From Sulfidibacter corallicola (GTDB lineage: Bacteria; Acidobacteriota; Holophagae; Acanthopleuribacterales; Acanthopleuribacteraceae), in the NCBI RefSeq assembly GCF_017498545.1, contig NZ_CP071793.1, positions 6,895,001 to 6,959,000 on the forward strand: a stretch of DNA of 64,000 nucleotides, written 5' to 3'. The notes beneath the pieces were generated by a model, which saw only the letters and a program-made list of their open reading frames with translations, ran no database searches and was not told the DNA's origin. Below, piece after piece: positions 23,724 through 32,106 of this stretch; position 1 is the first letter of the stretch, and every line of letters begins with the position of its first letter. The translations under genes and the position numbers were made by a program.

Positions 23724-23752
23724 TTGCTCCTTCGTTCGAATCGACCTAGATT
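23724..23752 (+). promoter_or_regulatory. Candidate promoter of the membrane-lipid operon
   Basis: TTGCTC (23724-23729) and TAGATT (23747-23752) are 17 bases apart and lie about 35 bases upstream of the chosen ATG at 23787. Both boxes match the sigma-70 consensus at four of six positions. Confidence 0.4.
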
Positions 23753-23786
23753 GGTTTCCCAAAACGGAAAGAATGGAAGTTGTGAC

Positions 23787-24782
23787 ATGTTGTCTGTCGG
23801 CAGAATTTTGCCTTTTTGTGGAAGACTCACGCGAAGCGTTCTGCTCTGGTTCGATACCGAAGCCGATGCCGGCCCCGGTCCTGCCCGCGCCGCCCGGTCC
23901 GAGCACGTCAACTGGCTTCGGTGCCTGCCGTTCATCGCCGTTCACCTGACCTGTCTGGCGGTGATTTGGGTGGGCTGGAGCCCCTTCGCCGTGGCCTTCG
24001 CCGCGATCCTCTACGTGGCGCGCATGTTTGCCGTCACCGCCTTTTATCACCGCTACTTCTCCCACCGAACCTTCAAGACCAGTCGCCCCTTGCAGTTCCT
24101 CTTCGCCCTTGCCGGGTGCACCGCGGTCCAGCGCGGCCCGCTCTGGTGGGCGGCCCACCATCGCGAGCATCACCGGCACGCCGACACCCCGTCCGACATT
24201 CACTCTCCCCACCATCGCGGATTCCTGTGGAGCCACATGCTGTGGTTCACCTGCGACGCCTACTTCCGCACCGAGTACCAGCGGGTGAAAGACCTGGCCC
24301 GCTACCCCGAGCTGCGCTTCCTCAATCGCTTCGACCTGTTGATCCCGGTCCTGTTCGCGGCAGGTATCCTGTTGCTGGGCATGGGTTTGGAGGCGTGGGC
24401 ACCGAGCTTGGGCACCAACGGGCCCCAGCTCCTCGTCTGGGGTTTCTTCGTCTCCACCGTGGTGCTCTTTCACGCCACCTTCACCATCAATTCGCTGGCG
24501 CACGTGTTCGGGCGGCGCCGTTTCGACACCCCCGACCAAAGTCGCAACAACTGGTTTCTGGCGCTGATCACCTTGGGCGAAGGATGGCACAACAACCATC
24601 ATCGCTTCCCCGTGTCCGTACGCCAGGGGTTCCGCTGGTGGGAAGTGGACATGACCTACTACCTCCTCAAACTGATGGCCGCGCTGGGCTTGATCTGGGA
24701 CCTACGGCCGGTGCCCGCGCGAATTCTGGCCGAGGCTCGCGGCGCTTCGGACGCCGCCGCCAAGTGTGAGGTGACGTCGTGA
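23787..24782 (+). CDS. Membrane fatty acid desaturase (delta-9 type)
   Basis: A 331-residue integral membrane di-iron desaturase that introduces a double bond into acyl chains using oxygen. All three histidine boxes are present: HRYFSH, HREHH and HNNHH (in EGWHNNHHRFP). Hydrophobic helices flank them (for example LPFIAVHLTCLAVIWVGW). Start 23787 is preferred over the upstream ATG at 23724 because the candidate promoter lies between them and a GGAAG element precedes it; this is not certain. It is the first gene of a coupled operon: its TGA overlaps the GTG start of the next gene (GTGA, 24779-24782). An unsaturated chain is the substrate needed by the two methyltransferases downstream, so it probably feeds them. 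Confidence 0.92.
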   Translation: MLSVGRILPFCGRLTRSVLLWFDTEADAGPGPARAARSEHVNWLRCLPFIAVHLTCLAVIWVGWSPFAVAFAAILYVARMFAVTAFYHRYFSHRTFKTSRPLQFLFALAGCTAVQRGPLWWAAHHREHHRHADTPSDIHSPHHRGFLWSHMLWFTCDAYFRTEYQRVKDLARYPELRFLNRFDLLIPVLFAAGILLLGMGLEAWAPSLGTNGPQLLVWGFFVSTVVLFHATFTINSLAHVFGRRRFDTPDQSRNNWFLALITLGEGWHNNHHRFPVSVRQGFRWWEVDMTYYLLKLMAALGLIWDLRPVPARILAEARGASDAAAKCEVTS

Positions 24783-26053
24783 AAATCGCCATAGTGGGAA
24801 CCGGCATTTCTGGATTGACCGCGGCGCGCATGCTGCACCCCGACCACGAGATCACGGTGTTCGAAGCTGCGCCGAGATTGGGCGGCCACACCCATACCGT
24901 CGACGTGGTGGTCGGCGATCGGGTGGTGCCCGTGGATACCGGGTTCATCGTCTACAACGAGCGCACCTATCCGCACTTTACCCGCCTCCTGAACGATCTG
25001 GGCGTCGCGACCCAGGCCAGCACCATGAGCTTCGGCGTCAAGTGCGAGCGGACGGGACTGGAGTACAACGGGACCTCGCTGAACGGCCTCTTCGCGCAGC
25101 GTCGCAACCTGCTGCGGCCCCGATTCTACCGCATGATTCGGGATATTCTGCGTTTCAACGAGGCCGGCAAGGCGATGGTCGCGGCCGGTGAGATCCCGGA
25201 GGACCTGACCCTGGGCACCTATCTCGCGGGCGAGGATTACGGGGAGATGTTCGTCGACTCGTACATCCTGCCGATGGGAGCCGCGATCTGGTCCGCTGGT
25301 CGCGAACGGATGCTCGCGTTTCCCCTGCGGTTCTTTCTGCGCTTTTTCGACAACCACGGCATGTTGAACATCGACGACCGACCGGTCTGGCGCGTGGTGC
25401 GCGGCGGTTCGCGCAGCTACCTGGACCCGTTGACGGCGCCGTTCGCCGATCGAATTCGCCTCTCCAGCCCGGTCCACGGCATCTTGCGGACCTCCGATGG
25501 CGTGCGGTTGAAGGTGCGCAACGGTCCGATCGAGTATTTCGACGAAGTCGTGCTCGCGGTGCATGCGGATCAGGCGTTGCGATTGTTGGAAGACCCCTCC
25601 CAGGACGAGCGCCGCATCCTCGGGGCCTTGCCCTATCAGGAGAACCACGTGCTGTTGCACACCGACACCTCGATTCTGCCGCGCCGCCGTTTGGCGTGGG
25701 CCGCCTGGAACTACCACATTCCTCGCGACCGCCAAGATCGGGTGGCGGTCACCTACAACATGAACCTCCTGCAGGGTTTGGATCTACCCAAGACCTTCTG
25801 CGTGACGCTCAATTACGGCGAGGCGGTGGACCCCTTCAAGGTCGTGACCGAATTGACCTACCACCACCCGATCTTCACCCTCGAAGGCGAGCGGGCCAAG
25901 GCCCGGTTCGACAGTATCAGCGGCCGCAGGCACACCCATTTTTGCGGGGCATACTGGTTCAACGGATTTCACGAAGACGGCGTTCGCAGCGGGCTCCGGG
26001 TGGCGGAGGCGATCCGCGCGACCAGCGAGCGTCTTGCGGCGGTGCCGGTATGA
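24779..26053 (+). CDS. FAD-dependent amine oxidase-like protein
   Basis: A 424-residue flavoprotein of the NAD(P)-binding Rossmann/amine oxidase superfamily. The N-terminus has the dinucleotide motif GTGISG followed by Glu in TVFEAAPRLGGHTHTVDV. Family members accompany DUF1365 and cyclopropane fatty acid synthase genes in many bacteria, and some of these clusters are linked to furan or other modified fatty acids; the exact reaction here is unknown. Translation starts at GTG 24779 inside the desaturase stop and ends with TGA overlapping the next ATG (26050-26053). Coupling at both ends implies fixed stoichiometry with its neighbours. Confidence 0.9.
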   Translation: MKIAIVGTGISGLTAARMLHPDHEITVFEAAPRLGGHTHTVDVVVGDRVVPVDTGFIVYNERTYPHFTRLLNDLGVATQASTMSFGVKCERTGLEYNGTSLNGLFAQRRNLLRPRFYRMIRDILRFNEAGKAMVAAGEIPEDLTLGTYLAGEDYGEMFVDSYILPMGAAIWSAGRERMLAFPLRFFLRFFDNHGMLNIDDRPVWRVVRGGSRSYLDPLTAPFADRIRLSSPVHGILRTSDGVRLKVRNGPIEYFDEVVLAVHADQALRLLEDPSQDERRILGALPYQENHVLLHTDTSILPRRRLAWAAWNYHIPRDRQDRVAVTYNMNLLQGLDLPKTFCVTLNYGEAVDPFKVVTELTYHHPIFTLEGERAKARFDSISGRRHTHFCGAYWFNGFHEDGVRSGLRVAEAIRATSERLAAVPV

Positions 26054-26913
26054 CGACCGCGACCACCCGCAATTCAGGGCCCGGCCTCGAACTCGAACAT
26101 TCCAGGCTCTACGAAGGTTGGGTCCGGCATCGGCGGTTCGTGCCGGTTCCGCACCTGTTTCGCTATCGGATGTTTCTGGTTTATTTGGACCTGGACGAGC
26201 TGGATCGTCTGTTCGACGGGCGCTGGTGGCTTTCGCGGCATGGCCGACCGGCTCCTGTCCGGTTTCGCCGTGACGACTACCTCGGTCCCAAGACCCTGTC
26301 CCTGAAGGACGCGGTCCGAGCGCGGGTGGCGGCCGAAACCGGGTCCGCGCCCAAGGGCCCGATCCGCATGCTCGGCCACCTTCGCTACTGGGGGTACGGC
26401 TTCAATCCGGTGGTCTTCTACTACTGCTTCGACGCTGCCGGAACCGAAGTGGAAACGATTGTCGCCGAGATCACGAACACGCCCTGGAACGAGCGGTTCA
26501 GCTACATCCTGCGTGCCGATCCTCGCGGATGCCGGGCGGTGGATGCCCGTATGGCCAAGCAGTTCCACGTCTCGCCGTTCTGGCCGATGGACATGGACTA
26601 CCGCTGGCGATTTTCGCGACCCGATCGCCACCTGACCGTCCACATGCAGAACTTTCGGGCCGAGCGCCTCTGCTTCGATGCCACCCTGTCGCTGGCGGGT
26701 CGGCCCTTGACCCATCGCGCGCTGGCCGGCGCCCTGGCGCGCCATCCGTTCATGACCGCCAAAGTGATCGGCGGCATCTACGTTCAGGCGCTGCGGCTCT
26801 ATCTCAAGCGCGTGCCCTTCTACACCCACCCCCGCAAGGGTGGCGCTCCCAAAGCCACCCACCCCGATGCGACCGAGGAGGTCCCCCATGAGTCTCTCGA
26901 ACACGGAGCTTGA
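26050..26913 (+). CDS. DUF1365 family protein
   Basis: A 287-residue protein of the DUF1365 family, recognised from the start (SRLYEGWVRHRRFVPVPHLFRYRMF), the central LRYWGYGFNPVVFYYCFD and the FHVSPFWPMDMDYRW segment. Its biochemical role is unknown, but it is nearly always encoded next to the amine oxidase-like gene and a cyclopropane synthase, as here. The ATG at 26050 overlaps the previous stop (ATGA). Its 3' end overlaps the next gene by 26 bases. Confidence 0.92.
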   Translation: MTTATTRNSGPGLELEHSRLYEGWVRHRRFVPVPHLFRYRMFLVYLDLDELDRLFDGRWWLSRHGRPAPVRFRRDDYLGPKTLSLKDAVRARVAAETGSAPKGPIRMLGHLRYWGYGFNPVVFYYCFDAAGTEVETIVAEITNTPWNERFSYILRADPRGCRAVDARMAKQFHVSPFWPMDMDYRWRFSRPDRHLTVHMQNFRAERLCFDATLSLAGRPLTHRALAGALARHPFMTAKVIGGIYVQALRLYLKRVPFYTHPRKGGAPKATHPDATEEVPHESLEHGA

Positions 26914-28192
26914 AACCGCCACGACGGTGTTGCCAGCGCCGAGCGCCCTGCAGCGTTTTGCGCGCGCCACGCTGATCAAGGCGTTGGCGCGCCTGCACAC
27001 CGGATCCCTGACCCTGCACGAAGCCGGTGAGTGCATCCGCTTCGGCGCCGCGGCGGGGGATGATCCTCGCGCCGAGCTGTGGGTGATGCACCCCGATTTC
27101 TATACCTCCGTGTTGCTGGGGGGAAGCGTCGGCGCCGGTGAGTCGTTCATGGCCGGACACTGGCACGCTCCGGATCTGGTGGGCGTCATTCGCTTGATGT
27201 CCCGCAACCTGGACGTGATCGACGGTATGGAGGGCGGACTGGCCGCCGCCAGCCGTCCGCTGCTCAAGGCGCTGCACTGGCTTCGCAAGAACACACGCGC
27301 CGGATCGCGCGCCAACATCGCGGCCCACTACGATTTGGGCAACGATTTCTTCGCCGCGTTCCTCGATCCCGAAATGATGTACTCTTCCGCGGTTTTTCCC
27401 GAACCTCGGGCCGACCTGGCACGGGCCGCCGTCCATAAACTCGACCGGATCTGCCGAAAGTTGGCCCTCCAACCGGACGATCACGTCATCGAGATCGGCA
27501 CCGGCTGGGGCGGCTTCGCGATCCATGCCGCCAAGGAATTCGGTTGTCGGGTCACCACCACGACCATTTCCCGGGAGCAGTTCGCCCATGCCGAGCGCCG
27601 CATTCGGAAAGAGGGCCTGACCGATCGCATCACCTTGCTCTTGCAGGATTACCGCGATTTACGCGGCCGCTTCGACAAGCTGGTCTCGATCGAGATGATC
27701 GAGGCGGTCGGGCATCAGTTCCTCGATCGCTATTTCGCAACCTGCGCCCGACTGCTAAAACCGGACGGCTTGATGCTGATTCAGGCCATCACCATGCCCG
27801 ACGACCGCTATCACCGGGCGTTGCGCGAAGTGGACTTCATCAAGCGCTACATCTTTCCGGGCAGTTTCATCCCCTCGGTCGGGGCCATGCTCGGGTCGAT
27901 GGGACGCACCACCGATTTGCGACTGATCCACCTGGAAGACCAGACGCCGCATTACGCGCGCACCCTGGCGCTGTGGGCCGAAAACTTTCGCCAGAATCGA
28001 GATCGGGAGGCGATCGCCGCCCTGCCGCAGCGGTTCCGCCGAATGTGGGAATTCTATCTGGCCTATTGTGAGGGCGGCTTTTGGGAGCGCGTGATCGGCA
28101 GCGCCCAATTGGTGTTCGCCAAACCTCTGAACCGGCGCGATGCCATCCTGCAGGGCCTGGGCTGGCATGCGCCGGCCCACGAACCAGCCTGA
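26888..28192 (+). CDS. Cyclopropane-fatty-acyl-phospholipid synthase family methyltransferase (first copy)
   Basis: A 434-residue SAM-dependent methyltransferase of the CFA synthase family. It carries the SAM-binding motif VIEIGTGWGGFAIHAA and the signatures NIAAHYDLGNDFFAAFLD and YIFPGSFIPS. Members methylate double bonds of phospholipid acyl chains to give cyclopropane or methyl-branched chains, using bicarbonate in the active site. The start at 26888 is supported by GAGGAGGT upstream. It lies within an operon with a desaturase and a second, shorter family member; the two copies share the SAM motif but differ clearly in sequence, suggesting successive or alternative modification steps. Confidence 0.93.
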   Translation: MSLSNTELETATTVLPAPSALQRFARATLIKALARLHTGSLTLHEAGECIRFGAAAGDDPRAELWVMHPDFYTSVLLGGSVGAGESFMAGHWHAPDLVGVIRLMSRNLDVIDGMEGGLAAASRPLLKALHWLRKNTRAGSRANIAAHYDLGNDFFAAFLDPEMMYSSAVFPEPRADLARAAVHKLDRICRKLALQPDDHVIEIGTGWGGFAIHAAKEFGCRVTTTTISREQFAHAERRIRKEGLTDRITLLLQDYRDLRGRFDKLVSIEMIEAVGHQFLDRYFATCARLLKPDGLMLIQAITMPDDRYHRALREVDFIKRYIFPGSFIPSVGAMLGSMGRTTDLRLIHLEDQTPHYARTLALWAENFRQNRDREAIAALPQRFRRMWEFYLAYCEGGFWERVIGSAQLVFAKPLNRRDAILQGLGWHAPAHEPA

Positions 28193-28207
28193 CGAGGGAG
28201 GCCGACG

Positions 28208-28552
28208 ATGTTGCCCCTGTTGAGATTCCTCGTGCCGCTGCTGGGGATCTACATGACCTACGTAGCCGTGGCGACCAGCCTGGAAAGCAACCTGTTCGAG
28301 GTGTGGCCCGAGTTGGCCCAAATCCCTTGGATGGTCGCGACCCTCCAGGATTTCTACATCAACATCGCCCTGGTCTACTTCTGGGTCTGGTACAAGGAGA
28401 CCCATTGGGGGTCGCGGCTTTTGTGGCTGGTGCTGTTCGTGTGTCTCGGCGCCATCGCGACCTGTCTCTACCTCACCCTTCAACTATATAAAGTGCCGGC
28501 CGACGCTGCGGTCTCCGAAGTGCTGTTGCGCGCCGAACGACCGGAGAGGTGA
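28208..28552 (+). CDS. Small membrane protein (DUF2834/DUF1475-like)
   Basis: A 114-residue protein with three predicted membrane helices (LRFLVPLLGIYMTYVAVA; FYINIALVYFWVWY; LLWLVLFVCLGAIATCLYL). The DFYINIALVYFWVWYKE segment resembles small DUF families found next to cfa and DUF1295 genes; I could not separate DUF1475 from DUF2834 by eye. It begins 15 bases after the methyltransferase stop and ends three bases before the next start, so it is part of the operon. It has no catalytic motif that I recognise. Confidence 0.8.
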   Translation: MLPLLRFLVPLLGIYMTYVAVATSLESNLFEVWPELAQIPWMVATLQDFYINIALVYFWVWYKETHWGSRLLWLVLFVCLGAIATCLYLTLQLYKVPADAAVSEVLLRAERPER

Positions 28553-28555
28553 GCC

Positions 28556-29371
28556 ATGTGGGACGCGTTCTGGCAATTGAGTGCGGTCGGCGCCCTGATC
28601 ATGGTCGCGCTGATGGCGCTGCTCTGGGTGCTTCATTTCCCCCTGCGCAACGCATCCATCGTGGACGTGGGCTGGGCCCTGGGCCTGCCGCTGTTGGCGG
28701 TGACCTACGCGGCATGGGGACCCGGCGATGCGATGCGGTCTTGGACGATGGCGGCGATGGTGATCCTGTGGGGCGGCCGGTTGGGTGGTCACCTGGCCTG
28801 GCGGATTTTTCGCGAGGGACGTGAGGAAGGGCGATATCGACGGTTGCGCGCCCAATGGAAAACCCATGTGGGTGTCAAGTTCCTGGCCTTCTTCCAGGCC
28901 CAGGCCCTGCTCGACGTGCTTTTGGCGGTGCCCTTTCTGTTGGTGTGCCTCGATCCGCGACCCGAATGGTCGACCTGGCACGGGCTCGGGCTGGCACTGT
29001 GGTTGGTGGCGGTCTGCGGTGAGGCGCTCGCCGATCGCCAACTGGCTGTCTTCAAACGGGATCCCGCCAACAGGGGACGGGTGTGCCAGACGGGTCTCTG
29101 GTCCTGGTCGCGTCACCCCAATTACTTCTTCGAGTGGCTGTTCTGGGTGGCCGTGGCCCTGTTCGCCAGTGGCTCGCCCTGGGGCTGGCTGGCCTGGCTG
29201 TCGCCCGCGCTGATGCTTCACTTCATCCTCAACGTCACCGGGATTCCACCCACGGAAGCCCAGGCACTTTCGACCAAAGAGGAGGCCTACCGCGCCTATC
29301 AGCGGCGGACCAGCGCCTTCTTCCCCAGGGCGCCGCGGGAGCGTCCCGCCGGGCAGCCTCGCACCTCCTGA
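28556..29371 (+). CDS. DUF1295 (steroid 5-alpha-reductase-like) membrane protein
   Basis: A 271-residue multi-helix membrane protein of the DUF1295 family, which is related to steroid 5-alpha-reductases and isoprenylcysteine methyltransferases. Family signatures include VDVGWALGLPLLA, the long WGGRLGGHLAWRIFREG stretch and the C-terminal LWSWSRHPNYFFEWLFW with the NYFFEW core. Such proteins probably act on lipid-soluble substrates with NADPH. Its position between two CFA-type methyltransferases suggests it handles a membrane lipid intermediate; the substrate is unknown. Confidence 0.88.
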   Translation: MWDAFWQLSAVGALIMVALMALLWVLHFPLRNASIVDVGWALGLPLLAVTYAAWGPGDAMRSWTMAAMVILWGGRLGGHLAWRIFREGREEGRYRRLRAQWKTHVGVKFLAFFQAQALLDVLLAVPFLLVCLDPRPEWSTWHGLGLALWLVAVCGEALADRQLAVFKRDPANRGRVCQTGLWSWSRHPNYFFEWLFWVAVALFASGSPWGWLAWLSPALMLHFILNVTGIPPTEAQALSTKEEAYRAYQRRTSAFFPRAPRERPAGQPRTS

Positions 29372-29422
29372 ACCGGACCATCCGAGCCACGTCGGCTCGC
29401 CAAATCGATCGAGGAGAAACCG

Positions 29423-30457
29423 ATGATCATGTTGACTTCAGCCCTGGAACGCAATCTGTTGCCGGACATGCTGATCCGCTTCGGCATTCGGCGTTTGCTG
29501 CGCTCGCGACTGGCGGAACTGGGCGAGGGCGGCCTGGAAGCCGCCCAGATGCGGTTCGGCGACCTGGTCACCCGCCTGCGTCGCGAGCCCATCGCCGTGG
29601 CTACCGAGACGGCCAACGACCAGCATTACGAACTGCCGCCGCGGTTCTTCGAACGGGTGCTAGGTGCGCAACTCAAGTATAGCTGCGGCTATTGGGAGCC
29701 CTGGACGACCAGCCTGGATCAGGCCGAGCGGCGCATGCTGGATCTCACTTGCCAGCGCGCGGAACTTGGGGACGGGATGCGGATTCTGGAACTGGGCTGC
29801 GGCTGGGGTTCGCTGACCCTGTACATGGCCGAACGCTTTCCCGGCAGCCGGATCACCGCCGTGTCCAATTCCCATACGCAACGGGCGTTCATTCAGCAGA
29901 GGGCCCATTGCCAGGGTTTGTCCAATGTGGAAATCCTGACCTGCGACATGAACGATTTCGAACCCAGTGGTCCTTACGATCGCGTGGTCTCGGTGGAGAT
30001 GTTCGAGCACATGCGCAACTACGAACGCCTGCTGGCCAAGGTATCCGCGGCCCTGCGGGAAGACGGCAAACTGTTCGTCCATATTTTCGCCCATCGCGAA
30101 CACGCCTACCTTTTCGAGGTTCGCGACGAAACCGACTGGATGGCGCAGTATTTCTTCACCGGCGGCATCATGCCGAGCGATCACCTGTTGCTCTACTTCG
30201 CCGACGATTTCGGCATCGAGGATCACTGGCGCGTCGACGGGCGCCACTACGAAAAGACCGCCAACGCCTGGCTGGCCAACATGGATGCCCATCGCGACGA
30301 GATCCTGCCCTTGTTCGAGGAAACCTATGGCGAGAGCGAGGCCACCCGTTGGTGGGCCTACTGGCGCACCTTCTTCATGAGTTGCGCCGAACTCTGGGGT
30401 TTTCGCGGCGGGAACGAGTGGTTCGTCAGCCACTATCGGTTTCGCAAGACGGGTTGA
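29423..30457 (+). CDS. Cyclopropane-fatty-acyl-phospholipid synthase family methyltransferase (second copy)
   Basis: A 344-residue SAM-dependent methyltransferase, shorter than the first copy. It has NDQHYELPPRFFERVLG, LKYSCGYWEP, the SAM motif ILELGCGWGSLTLYMA and VVSVEMFEHMRNYERLL. These features are close to the CFA/coclaurine-N-methyltransferase-like branch often found at the end of light- or singlet-oxygen-responsive lipid operons. A CGAGGAGAAA ribosome-binding site precedes ATG 29423. It is the last gene of the operon, and repeat sequence follows. Confidence 0.9.
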   Translation: MIMLTSALERNLLPDMLIRFGIRRLLRSRLAELGEGGLEAAQMRFGDLVTRLRREPIAVATETANDQHYELPPRFFERVLGAQLKYSCGYWEPWTTSLDQAERRMLDLTCQRAELGDGMRILELGCGWGSLTLYMAERFPGSRITAVSNSHTQRAFIQQRAHCQGLSNVEILTCDMNDFEPSGPYDRVVSVEMFEHMRNYERLLAKVSAALREDGKLFVHIFAHREHAYLFEVRDETDWMAQYFFTGGIMPSDHLLLYFADDFGIEDHWRVDGRHYEKTANAWLANMDAHRDEILPLFEETYGESEATRWWAYWRTFFMSCAELWGFRGGNEWFVSHYRFRKTG

Positions 30458-30495
30458 GCCGGGCGCCATCCAACGCATTGGCTTTCCCTCCCGAT

Positions 30496-30880
30496 TTCTT
30501 GAAACGAAGTTGCTCGGAGTGCCCGAATGTCGAGAGATTCGTCGTGCCCGGTAGGGGCATCAGGGGCGGTAAGCCCGCTGGATGAACTTGTCGAAGCGAT
30601 CCATGATCAGAGTTCCCGCATGCTTTGAGAGACGGCACCGCGGTGAGTTGGGCAGGGCCGGTAAGGCCGCTGGCCCGACACTTCAAAGCGATCAAGGCTG
30701 CACAGATACGAAACGCTAAAGATCGAAGCACCAATAGAAGCAGGAGCTTCGGAATGTGCGACCAGCGGTCGCACCTACCTGGCCTTACCGGCCCTGCTCG
30801 ACGACCCTTTCAGGTAGCCGGGACCACCATGCTGGCTCGCTTCGCGTTGTTTCTTTCTCGAAATCGAGCTGGGCCTACGC
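30496..30880. repeat. Composite intergenic repeat with three hairpin units
   Basis: This stretch holds three units of the window-wide palindromic repeat family in a fixed order. The first two, near 30551 and 30640, are on the plus strand. The third, at 30756-30778, is inverted, with stem GTGCGACC/GGTCGCAC around AGC followed by CCTAC. A diverged copy with the same order lies at 51412-51730. The first two hairpins here carry an extra GGTAAG-containing insert at the tip. No gene is supported between 30458 and 31014. Confidence 0.75.
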
Positions 30881-30949
30881 CCTGTTTATTCGCGGCTCTC
30901 TTGAAACCTCCCGATCGCGCCCTTTTCGCGGTCTGTCGTTCGGCTTGGT

Positions 30950-30978
30950 TTGGTCTCTGACGACCTTTGCTTTACAAT
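30950..30978 (+). promoter_or_regulatory. Candidate sigma-70 promoter of mqnC
   Basis: TTGGTC (30950-30955) and TACAAT (30973-30978) are separated by exactly 17 bases, about 37 bases upstream of the mqnC start codon. The -10 box matches five of six consensus positions. Confidence 0.5.
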
Positions 30979-31014
30979 GTGTGGGCCGGTGCCGAGCACA
31001 CCGGGGGAGGTAGC

Positions 31015-32106
31015 ATGCGCGACCAGATCGAGCACAAGGTAACCGAGGGATTGCGACTGACGGACGAAGAGGCGTTCTACTGTTACGAGGACGCGTCGCT
31101 GGCGGATCTGAAGCGTTGGGCCACCGCGGTTCGGGCGCGTTTCCACAAGCCCGACGAGGCGACCTACCTGATCATGCGCATCATCAATTACACCAATGTC
31201 TGCGTGGCCAAGTGCGACTACTGTTCCTTTTATCGCCTGCCGAAATCTCCGGACGGCTACGTGCTGCCGCTCGATCGCATTTTCGCCAAGATCGACGAGA
31301 TCCTCGAGATGGGCGGCGACTTCGTAGGGTTCAACGGCGGCTTCAACCCCAAATTGAAACTCGATTGGTACACCGACACTTTTTCCAAGATTCGCGCACG
31401 TTACGGAGACAGCATCGAGTTTTACGCGTTGACCGTGGCCGAGATGATGTACGTCGCCAAGCTGTGCCGCATTTCCTATGAAGAGGTATGCCGTGCCCTG
31501 GGCGATGCCGGCGTCCGGTGGATCACCGGCGGCGGCTCCGAAATCCTGACCAACGAGTTCCGCGAACGCCACAGCCCGCAGAAGTACTCGGCCGACGATT
31601 ACCTGGTGGCCCAGGAAACGATCATGCGCAGCGGCTTGAACTCCACCGGTACCATGGTGATCGGGTTCGACGAGAGCGTGGCCGAACGGGTGGAACACCT
31701 GCGTCGCATTCGCGACCTGCAGGATCGGGTGACGGCTGACGGCCTGCCCGGCCTGTTCAGCTTCCTGAGCTGGACCTACAAGCCCTATCACAACGATCTG
31801 GGCGGCGAGGAAGTGGACGGCGAGACCTACCTGCGCCATATGGCCACCACGCGACTGTACCTGGACAACATTCGCCACATGCGCACCTCGGTGCTCACCC
31901 AAAACGACAACGCGCTGCACGGCCTGCACTACGGTGCCAACGATTTCGACATTCCCATCGAGGACGAGGTGACGGAAATGGCCGGGGCGGTCATCAACAA
32001 GAACCTCGAAGAGATCCTCCACCAGGCCCGAGCCGAAGGTTTCAAACCGATATTCCGGCCTACGGGAAGCGCCAAAAGCACGCCGGTCGCGGCAGGGGAG
32101 CAGTAA
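31015..32106 (+). CDS. mqnC: Dehypoxanthine futalosine cyclase MqnC (radical SAM)
   Basis: MqnC closes the ring of dehypoxanthine futalosine by radical chemistry in the futalosine route to menaquinone. The 363-residue protein has the radical SAM cluster motif Cys63-x3-Cys67-x2-Cys70 (CVAKCDYC), preceded by the MRIINYTNVC signature. Family segments GGDFVGFNGGFNP, GGGSEILTNEFRERHSPQKYSADDYL and the C-terminal NDNALHGLHYGANDFD follow. The start at 31015 has a strong GGGGGAGG ribosome-binding site. Its TAA is directly followed by the ATG of the next gene with no gap, so the pair is co-translated. Other mqn genes are not in the window. Confidence 0.93.
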   Translation: MRDQIEHKVTEGLRLTDEEAFYCYEDASLADLKRWATAVRARFHKPDEATYLIMRIINYTNVCVAKCDYCSFYRLPKSPDGYVLPLDRIFAKIDEILEMGGDFVGFNGGFNPKLKLDWYTDTFSKIRARYGDSIEFYALTVAEMMYVAKLCRISYEEVCRALGDAGVRWITGGGSEILTNEFRERHSPQKYSADDYLVAQETIMRSGLNSTGTMVIGFDESVAERVEHLRRIRDLQDRVTADGLPGLFSFLSWTYKPYHNDLGGEEVDGETYLRHMATTRLYLDNIRHMRTSVLTQNDNALHGLHYGANDFDIPIEDEVTEMAGAVINKNLEEILHQARAEGFKPIFRPTGSAKSTPVAAGEQ

